Assembly: GCF_001613085.1 (NCBI RefSeq)
Contig: NZ_BDBR01000060.1
Coordinates: forward strand, 1-39,279
Source of the DNA: Nocardia salmonicida NBRC 13393
GTDB taxonomy: Bacteria; Actinomycetota; Actinomycetes; Mycobacteriales; Mycobacteriaceae
DNA length: 39,279 bases
Reading direction: 5' to 3'
The notes beneath the pieces were generated by a model. The model was not told the DNA's origin. It did no database searches and saw only the letters and a list, made by a program, of their open reading frames with translations. Position numbers and translations under genes: made by a program. Positions 32,533 through 39,279 of this stretch are shown one piece after another. Position 1 is the stretch's first letter. The number at the start of each line of letters is the position of its first letter.

Positions 32533-33332
32533 CCAATACCACCACCGACTCGGTGCTGCTGCTACGACTGGCCGGTCCGCTGCAATCCTGGGGCGAGGCC
32601 AGTCGGTTCAACCGCCGCGACACCCGCCCCGAACCCACGAAGTCCGGTGTCGTCGGACTCTTGGCGGCGGCACTGGGCCTTGACCGCGGCGCCGACCTTT
32701 CCGCGCTGACCGACCTGACCATGGGGGTACGCACAGATCAACCGGGCACCCTGCTGCGCGACTATCACACCGTGGCCGACTATCGCGGCGTGCCGCTCAA
32801 ACAGGCCGGAGTCAACGCCAAAGGAATCCAAAAGCCTACCGGCCCAGCAAAATACACCCACATCACCCATCGCTACTACCTCCAGGACGCAGTCTTCCTG
32901 GTCGGACTAGCAGGTGATGCAGACCTGATCGGTCGCCTCGCCGCCGCAGTGCGCCGCCCTGCCTACGCGTTGGCGCTGGGTCGGCGCAGCTGCCCACCCA
33001 CCCAGCCCGTACTCGCCGGCACCGACACCACGGCGCTGCTGAACGCCCTCGCCGATCATCCGTGGTTGGCCAGCGACATCGGCCGCACACGGTTTCTGCG
33101 TGGCGCCAAACCAAGCGTTGTCGATCTCCCGGTCACCGTCGATGACGATCACGGCACTGATACCCGCAACGACGTCCCCATCTCCTTCGGTCTGAGGGAG
33201 CGGCAATTTCGTCAACGCCGCATCCGCCACACCACGGTGCGAGTTCCGTCCGGTATCGCCGACCCCGATCCCAGCACCGACGACAACCCATCCCTTGTCG
33301 GGCACGACCCGTTCTCACTCCTGGACTGGTGA
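32529..33332 (+). CDS. cas5e: Cas5e (CasD), crRNA 5'-handle-binding subunit
   Basis: 267 residues from ATG 32529, which overlaps the cas7e stop. The N-terminus LLRLAGPLQSWGEASRFNRR with DTRPEPTKSGVVGLLAAALG is the classic Cas5e opening. RTDQPGTLLRDYHTV and THRYYLQDAVFLVGL follow, and the region ALALGRRSCPPTQPV carries the glycine-rich loop of the RRM fold. Cas5e caps the 5' handle of the crRNA, here predicted to be ATGGTCC plus one variable base. A longer frame to 32382 lies within cas7e and is not used. Confidence 0.95.
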   Translation: MTNTTTDSVLLLRLAGPLQSWGEASRFNRRDTRPEPTKSGVVGLLAAALGLDRGADLSALTDLTMGVRTDQPGTLLRDYHTVADYRGVPLKQAGVNAKGIQKPTGPAKYTHITHRYYLQDAVFLVGLAGDADLIGRLAAAVRRPAYALALGRRSCPPTQPVLAGTDTTALLNALADHPWLASDIGRTRFLRGAKPSVVDLPVTVDDDHGTDTRNDVPISFGLRERQFRQRRIRHTTVRVPSGIADPDPSTDDNPSLVGHDPFSLLDW

Positions 33333-33339
33333 AACACCC

Positions 33340-34131
33340 ATGACCTACCTCTCACGCATCCGCATCAACCCGCTGCGCGCGGAAAGCCGCAAGCTGCTGG
33401 GCAACCCCCGCGCGATGCGCAGCGTCGTCCTGCACGGGGTCCCCGGTGAAGCGACCAACGAACGGATCCTGTGGCGCCTCGATGCCGACAACCCCCACCG
33501 ACCGTGGCTATACGCACTGACACACACCAAACCCGACTGGACGCACCTGATCGAAACCGCCGGATGGCCCACCGCAGAAGGCGAGCACGCCCACGTCGCC
33601 GACTACCAACCCCTGCTCGACAGGCTCCGCACCGGCGACCGCTACGCCTTCCGCGTGACCGCCAGCCCGGTCCAGAACACCAAGAAACCGGTCAAACTCA
33701 CCACGGCCCAAAAGGATCGGGCACCAGCTCTCGAAGCAGCTGCCGAGTCTCAAGGGCGCCGGCCGCGTTCGCTACGACTCGGACACCGCACCTCGGCCGC
33801 ACAGCTGAGCTGGTTCCTGAACCGGACACAGAAGTGGGGGTTCAAGATTCCGTCGACCGAGATCGAACCCCAAATCCCCGGAATCGAACCCGACGACATA
33901 ACCACCGCACCCGAGGTCGTTGTCCGTGGCCGAGAGCGACTGAGCTTCGGGCGCACCGACCCCAATACTCACGGCACAAGGCATCCGGTGACTATCAACT
34001 CCGCGACTTTTGAAGGCCACCTCGAGATCACCGACGCCGAACTCTTCACCACCACCCTGCTAGCCGGGATCGGGCCGTCGAAGGCCTACGGGTGTGGGCT
34101 GATCACCTTGGCACCACTGCCTGTCTCCTGA
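33340..34131 (+). CDS. cas6e: Cas6e (CasE), crRNA-processing endonuclease, with His-to-Arg at the catalytic site
   Basis: 263 residues from ATG 33340, seven bases after the cas5e stop. Cas6e cuts each repeat at the 3' base of its hairpin and stays bound. The N-terminal RRM strand YLSRIRINPLRAES and the C-terminal glycine-rich loop AGIGPSKAYGCGLITLAPL are clear. By aligning NPRAMRSVVLHGVP to the E. coli segment LYQLHQGLWHLFP, the catalytic His (E. coli H20) becomes Arg27 (CGC, 33418-33420); His32 of LHGVP is kept. The protein is about 60 residues longer than E. coli CasE, the extra lying mainly between about 120 and 215. The alignment is by eye, and the change may be tolerated, since the locus otherwise looks functional. 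Confidence 0.9.
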   Translation: MTYLSRIRINPLRAESRKLLGNPRAMRSVVLHGVPGEATNERILWRLDADNPHRPWLYALTHTKPDWTHLIETAGWPTAEGEHAHVADYQPLLDRLRTGDRYAFRVTASPVQNTKKPVKLTTAQKDRAPALEAAAESQGRRPRSLRLGHRTSAAQLSWFLNRTQKWGFKIPSTEIEPQIPGIEPDDITTAPEVVVRGRERLSFGRTDPNTHGTRHPVTINSATFEGHLEITDAELFTTTLLAGIGPSKAYGCGLITLAPLPVS

Positions 34132-34132
34132 G

Positions 34133-35137
34133 ATGGCCGATATCTGGTGGAAAGCCCACCCGCACGACCTACACCGTCTGCAGGACCGGATATCGACGGT
34201 GTATGTCGAACGCTCGCACATCGACCGCGACGAGAACGCGGTCGTGGTGATCAACAAGAAGGAAACAGTCCGTGTCCCAGCAGCGTTGGTCGCGGCCATG
34301 CTGCTGGGCCCCGGCACACGCATCACCCATGCCGCAGTCGGACTGCTCGCTGACTCCGGCACAACGGTCTGCTGGATCGGCCAGCAAGGTGTGCGCATGT
34401 ACGCCGCAGGCATGGGCCCTTCACGTGGGACAGGGTTGCTGACACAACAGGCCTATCTGGTTACCCGCCCCAAAGAACGCCTCAAAGTCGCCCGCGCCAT
34501 GTACAGCATGCGGTTTCCTGGAGAAGATGTCGGTGAACTGACGATGCAGCAGCTACGCGGTCGCGAAGGCACCCGCGTACGCCGGATCTACCGCGAGCAC
34601 GCCGCCCGGACCGGAGTCGAATGGCACGGAAGAAAATACGTCGCCGGGGACGCCCATGCTGCCGGTGACGACCTTAACCGGGTCCTGTCGGCAGCCAACG
34701 CCGCACTGTATGGAATCTGCCACGCCGTCATCACGGGCTTGGGCGCGTCCCCGGGCCTCGGTTTCGTCCATACAGGTTCAGCGTTGTCGTTCGTTCTCGA
34801 CATCGCTGACCTCTACAAAGCCGAATACAGCATCCCGTTGGCGTTCGACCTCATTGCCGACGATCTGACCGAGGAACGCGACGCACGCTTGGGCCTGAGA
34901 GACCTCATCGCGCAACGACGCCTACTTGTACGAATCGTCGACGATGTCCGCACCCTGCTCCATGTTCCGAAAACCGCGGTCGAAGCCAGCGGACCACAAT
35001 TGTGGGACGGCTCCGACGGTGTCGTCGAGGGCGGCACCAATTGGGCTGCACGAGAAGCTGACTTGGTTCAGCCCGGATTCGGCGATCAACACGTCACTGT
35101 CATCGGTCCCGAGGTCGAAACGCAAACTGAATGGTGA
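34133..35137 (+). CDS. cas1: Cas1e, spacer-integration endonuclease
   Basis: 334 residues from ATG 34133, one base after the cas6e stop. The metal-binding triad is visible: Glu in LRGREGTRVRRIYREHA (about residue 144), His in LGFVHTGSALSFVLDIADLYK (about 209), and Asp in the same segment (about 219-222). The N-terminal beta domain contains DRISTVYVERSHID. Two Cas1 dimers and a Cas2 dimer capture PAM-flanked DNA and insert it at the leader end of an array. A ~30-residue C-terminal tail after LLHVPKT is longer than in E. coli and looks disordered. Gap to cas2 is four bases. Confidence 0.95.
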   Translation: MADIWWKAHPHDLHRLQDRISTVYVERSHIDRDENAVVVINKKETVRVPAALVAAMLLGPGTRITHAAVGLLADSGTTVCWIGQQGVRMYAAGMGPSRGTGLLTQQAYLVTRPKERLKVARAMYSMRFPGEDVGELTMQQLRGREGTRVRRIYREHAARTGVEWHGRKYVAGDAHAAGDDLNRVLSAANAALYGICHAVITGLGASPGLGFVHTGSALSFVLDIADLYKAEYSIPLAFDLIADDLTEERDARLGLRDLIAQRRLLVRIVDDVRTLLHVPKTAVEASGPQLWDGSDGVVEGGTNWAAREADLVQPGFGDQHVTVIGPEVETQTEW

Positions 35138-35141
35138 GCCC

Positions 35142-35423
35142 ATGACCGTCATTGTTTTGATCGCTGTTGCACCAGGTCTGCGTGGCCATCTCACTCGGTG
35201 GATGGTCGAGGTCAACGCGGGTGTGTTCGTCGGCAATCCGAACCGCCGCATTCGTGATCGTCTCTGGGAGTTGCTCGCCGATCGAGTCGGCGATGGACAG
35301 GCGATCATGATCGAGCGTGCGACGAATGAACAAGGCTGGACTGTACGTACCGCGGGTCGGGACCGGTGGCGACCTGTCGACTTCGATGGGCTGATTCTCT
35401 CGGCCAGACGACGACAGTCATGA
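35142..35423 (+). CDS. cas2: Cas2e, adaptation-complex subunit
   Basis: 93 residues from ATG 35142 (MTVIVLIAVAPGLRGHLTRW), the compact type I-E Cas2 with the motif VNAGVFVGNPNRRIRDRLWELL and a late RPVDFDGLILSARR. It forms the central dimer of the Cas1-Cas2 integrase. The frame is open upstream to 34926, but that part overlaps cas1 and has no Cas2 likeness. The gene ends 134 bases before array 2, so cas transcription may run into that array. Confidence 0.95.
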   Translation: MTVIVLIAVAPGLRGHLTRWMVEVNAGVFVGNPNRRIRDRLWELLADRVGDGQAIMIERATNEQGWTVRTAGRDRWRPVDFDGLILSARRRQS

Positions 35424-35505
35424 AATTGGATAGGCCAGGTCAGTACTGGCTGAGCGAGGCCCACTCATTGATTCCAGTGTCGGGCGGTGACTGTCACCGG
35501 CAAAT

Positions 35506-35557
35506 CGAAGTGAATGAAAATGGTCCATATCGCACGGAAAACTGCAGGTGAAGAAGT
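35506..35557 (+). promoter_or_regulatory. Leader module of CRISPR array 2
   Basis: CGAAGTGAATGAAA (35506-35519), a 24-nt unmatched gap, then GCAGGTGAAGAAGT (35544-35557) directly before the first full repeat. It is the same arrangement as at array 1. The rest of 35424-35505 is the distal leader; no confident promoter was placed there. Confidence 0.85.
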
Positions 35558-38500
35558 GTCGGCCCCGCACCTGCGGGGATGGTCCGACACTCAGTTGTCG
35601 CTGACCGAAGCCGCCGCCGTCGGCCCCGCACCTGCGGGGATGGTCCGCCGCGGATGAACTCGACGACGAGGTATGGACCGTCGGCCCCGCACCTGCGGGG
35701 ATGGTCCGATCTGCGCCATACGGCCTACCTTCCTCCGGTCGTCGGCCCCGCACCTGCGGGGATGGTCCGTGATGGCGCGGCACGCGCGCCCCGAGGACCC
35801 GGTCGGCCCCGCACCTGCGGGGATGGTCCGGACTCGACCGCGCGCAAGGGCAACCCCGCACAGTCGGCCCCGCACCTGCGGGGATGGTCCTCTCATGCGA
35901 CACGGCCTTTCACCTTCGCCGGAGTCGGCCCCGCACCTGCGGGGATGGTCCTACCACGTGCTCTACGTGAATACTCGCACGGGAGTCGGCCCCGCACCTG
36001 CGGGGATGGTCCTTGGCTATTGCATCGCTCCCGGAATACCACGTGGTCGGCCCCGCACCTGCGGGGATGGTCCTGGTCCTTCCGTCGAGGACGAGATCGT
36101 GCGCGAGTCGGCCCCGCACCTGCGGGGATGGTCCGATGGCCTAGGCGAGGGCCGACGTATCCCGCCCGTCGGCCCCGCACCTGCGGGGATGGTCCACAAG
36201 GTGCTCCACCTCGGGCGAGTCATCGGCCGTCGGCCCCGCACCTGCGGGGATGGTCCCTCTGAAAGGTCGATTCCCCATGCCCAACATCGGTCGGCCCCGC
36301 ACCTGCGGGGATGGTCCGCACGGCGCAAACAACCTGTTCGAATGGATCTCGTCGGCCCCGCACCTGCGGGGATGGTCCTGGTCTCGCGGGTCTCAGGGTC
36401 GGGTATCGCCCGTCGGCCCCGCACCTGCGGGGATGGTCCTGGCCTCTTCGCGCATGTCCTTGGCCATCGCGTGTCGGCCCCGCACCTGCGGGGATGGTCC
36501 TCCGGGCACGTTCACCGCCAGCGCTGCCACCAGGTCGGCCCCGCACCTGCGGGGATGGTCCTCAGGTTGGTGTCGGCGCGGTACCGGTACCGGTGTCGGC
36601 CCCGCACCTGCGGGGATGGTCCTGAGGCGCCGGGCAGTCGCAGCGCGTCCAGGATGTCGGCCCCGCACCTGCGGGGATGGTCCGGCCAGCACCGTCTAGC
36701 CGAGGTCGGCCAGCGAGTCGGCCCCGCACCTGCGGGGATGGTCCTACCCGCACATCTTCGCGAGCGGCACAGTTGCCGTCGGCCCCGCACCTGCGGGGAT
36801 GGTCCGGCGCAGCGCGACCGCTACCGGTCCTACATGCGGTCGGCCCCGCACCTGCGGGGATGGTCCGTTGCCGCCCGCAATGTCGTTGGCGCCCTGGAAG
36901 TCCGCCCCGCACCTGCGGGGATGGTCCCCGATCCAACTGCTTTCCGATAGTCACGAGTTAGTCGGCCCCGCACCTGCGGGGATGGTCCGTCCGGCCTGCT
37001 CTGGTCGATCGTCGCCGGGCTCGTCGGCCCCGCACCTGCGGGGATGGTCCGTTGAGGTCGCGTGCCGCTTTCTGGGCATCCTTGTCGGCCCCGCACCTGC
37101 GGGGATGGTCCGGCTGCGGCTGGCCCACACTGCCGGCGGAGCGGGTCGGCCCCGCACCTGCGGGGATGGTCCTTGATCGTCGATGTGCTGCTGGGCGCAG
37201 GATTGGTCGGCCCCGCACCTGCGGGGATGGTCCGTCACCATCAGCTCCAACGGCGAATTCAGCGACGTCGGCCCCGCACCTGCGGGGATGGTCCTTCTTG
37301 GCGTGTCGGTCGGCGCGAATCATGCTGGTCGGCCCCGCACCTGCGGGGATGGTCCGTCCCCGGCCCGGACCGAACGTGCGATGTGGGCGTCGGCCCCGCA
37401 CCTGCGGGGATGGTCCGTCAGCATCGACGGGGCGCTGATCGACTCCTCCGTCGGCCCCGCACCTGCGGGGATGGTCCGTCGATCGCCAACCCGCCGAGCC
37501 CGAACACAACGTCGGCCCCGCACCTGCGGGGATGGTCCGTGGACGATCACCCGCGGCGAGTGGATCCTCCCGTCGGCCCCGCACCTGCGGGGATGGTCCT
37601 CGGCATCGTAGAACTTGATGCCGGACAGCCGGGTCGGCCCCGCACCTGCGGGGATGGTCCGCTGGACGACCAGCTGCGCAACGCGCGCGAGGAGTCGGCC
37701 CCGCACCTGCGGGGATGGTCCGCGAGTCGTCAAGGTGCTGCGCGCGATCTGGAAGTCGGCCCCGCACCTGCGGGGATGGTCCGCCCGGCACCCCGGCCCC
37801 GGAACCGGCCCGGCCGTCGGCCCCGCACCTGCAGGGATGGTCCGCCATTCGGCAGATCCACACGCGCCACGGTGGTGTCGGCCCCGCACCTGCGGGGATG
37901 GTCCGGTGCGGATGGTCGACCTCGAACCGCGGCACATGTCGGCCCCGCACCTGCGGGGATGGTCCTGCGTCGAGTGTCGTCTTCAGCACGCAAGCATCGT
38001 CGGCCCCGCACCTGCGGGGATAGTCCTCCTCCGGCACCTGACCTCCAGCAGTACCTGGGGTCGGCCCCGCACCTGCGGGGATGGTCCGGCCGCGCAGGCT
38101 GCGACCGAGGATGTGACCCGGTCGGCCCCGCACCTGCGGGGATGGTCCTGATCCACCCCGAGAGTGACCCGAGCGGCGGGGGTCGGCCCCGCACCTGCGG
38201 GGATGGTCCGCCAGGGGCGCCGGGCGCGATCGGGTAGGCGAGGTCGGCCCCGCACCTGCGGGGATGGTCCGACCCGCGCCGTGAAATGGGTCGAGCGCCT
38301 GCGGTCGGCCCCGCACCTGCGGGGATGGTCCTCGCTACGCCATCCCCGGCACACCTCTTCCACCGTCGGCCCCGCACCTGCGGGGATGGTCCGTTGCTGG
38401 TGAGCTACCAGGACGGGCTGCGCATGTCGGCCCCGCACCTGCGGGGATGGTCCGGCGATGGCCAAGCTCAGCCCGAATGCGAAGGAGTCGGCCCCGCACC

Positions 38501-39279
38501 TGCGGGGATGGTCCGAGGAGGAGACGTGCCACCCCGGACGATCTGGAGTCGGCCCCGCACCTGCGGGGATGGTCCGATCCCGATCGAGTCGAAACGCGCG
38601 ATCACACCGTCGGCCCCGCACCTGCGGGGATGGTCCCTGCGTCGCGCTCGCGGCCGCCTCAACTGAGCTGTCGGCCCCGCACCTGCGGGGATGGTCCCAG
38701 CATCCTCGGCGTCGAACGCACCGGTATCTAGTCGGCCCCGCACCTGCGGGGATGGTCCTGGCCGACGCTCGGCGACATCGGCGAAGCCTGGGTCGGCCCC
38801 GCACCTGCGGGGATGGTCCGAAGCCGAGGATTTCGGGTTTGTGGGTGCTGACGTCGGCCCCGCACCTGCGGGGATGGTCCGTGCGTGAGCTTCTGGCCGG
38901 TGAGGTGTCGATCGTCGGCCCCGCACCTGCGGGGATGGTCCGAACAACCCGGTCAGCAGGTCTTTGCCCTCGGGGTCGGCCCCGCACCTGCGGGGATGGT
39001 CCCCGCCGCTACTGACGACCCGACCCCGGACGTCGGTCGGCCCCGCACCTGCGGGGATGGTCCCCCACGATCGGGCACGCGGATTCGCTGCGCGACGTCG
39101 GCCCCGCACCTGCGGGGATGGTCCGAAGACCGTCGATACCCTCAAAGGCTTTGGCCCGTCGGCCCCGCACCTGCGGGGATGGTCCGCCCTCACGACGCTG
39201 TCCAACATCGGCGTCCACGTCGGCCCCGCACCTGCGGGGATGGTCCGCGACATGCCGCCACTGTGGCTGCCTAACCCGC
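35558..39279 (+). CRISPR. CRISPR array 2, type I-E, 61 repeats, continues past the window
   Basis: The 28-nt repeat begins GTCGGCCCCGCACC and ends TGCGGGGATGGTCC, with a 7-bp hairpin CCCCGCA/TGCGGGG. Repeats start at 35558 and every 61 nt to 36961, then 37023 and every 61 nt to 39219; the single exception is one 34-nt spacer (36989-37022). Only a few repeats vary (36900 GTCCG, 37816 GCAGGG, 37999 GGATAG). The last 33 nt are a full-length spacer, so the array goes on. The base after each repeat is G in 36, T in 18, C in 6 and A in 1 spacer, as expected if it comes from the PAM. Leader on the left, newest spacers first. Confidence 0.98.

Noticed and set aside
35415..35422. Second match to the pseudo-spacer seed (CAGTCATG) at the end of cas2
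   Set aside because: Only 8 nt, flanked by CGA rather than AAT or AAG, and inside a coding end; probably chance.
26078..35423. A second or non-I-E effector, toxin or ancillary defence gene inside the cas operon
   Set aside because: All eight cas genes are packed with gaps of 53 bp or less, except the 203-bp cas3-cas8e gap, which holds the mini-CRISPR; no extra protein gene fits.

Overview
The window comes from a high-GC actinomycete of the Mycobacteriales, most likely Nocardia or a close relative. The basis is strong G+C bias, frequent GTG starts, GTGA/ATGA stop-start overlaps, and a gene order from about 170 to 20653 that I recall as the Mycobacterium tuberculosis Rv1691-Rv1713 block (TPR protein, HAD phosphatase, small protein, tlyA, NAD kinase, recN, steA, steB/mctB, pyrG, Nudix ADP-ribose hydrolase, xerD, parA-like, scpA, scpB, pseudouridine synthase, cmk, der). 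This half is housekeeping. Two of its proteins, the first TPR protein and the RluB-type pseudouridine synthase, carry long Arg/Gly/Asp-rich disordered N-termini built from DNA-level tandem repeats.

From 20670 to about 24290 lies a transition zone. It holds a strong terminator after der, a divergent TetR regulator/alpha-beta hydrolase pair with an operator-like palindrome, a YggT-type membrane protein, an MmyB-like XRE regulator that has lost the first part of its HTH domain, and about 820 bp with no convincing gene.

From 24288 to the end is a complete type I-E CRISPR-Cas locus: array 1 (26 repeats, ageing), cas3, cas8e, cas11, cas7e, cas5e, cas6e, cas1, cas2, then array 2 (61 near-identical repeats, running off the window). 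Both arrays have the same 52-nt leader module. Array 1 has a broken leader-proximal repeat, a truncated spacer and decayed distal repeats, so it looks frozen. Array 2 looks active.

The most unusual element lies between cas3 and cas8e on the minus strand. It is a two-repeat mini-CRISPR (degenerate repeat 28979-29005, 20-nt pseudo-spacer 28959-28978, partial repeat 28938-28958) followed by a strong hairpin. The first 11 nt of the pseudo-spacer match the cas8e upstream region exactly (29069-29079), next to a 5'-AAT motif. Two overlapping array 2 spacers independently suggest AAT is a PAM. This looks like a CreA/CreR-type RNA that would steer Cascade to its own operon promoter and repress it without cleavage. 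Cas6e also has Arg where the catalytic His is expected, and two array 1 spacers differ only at three wobble positions of a shared reading frame.
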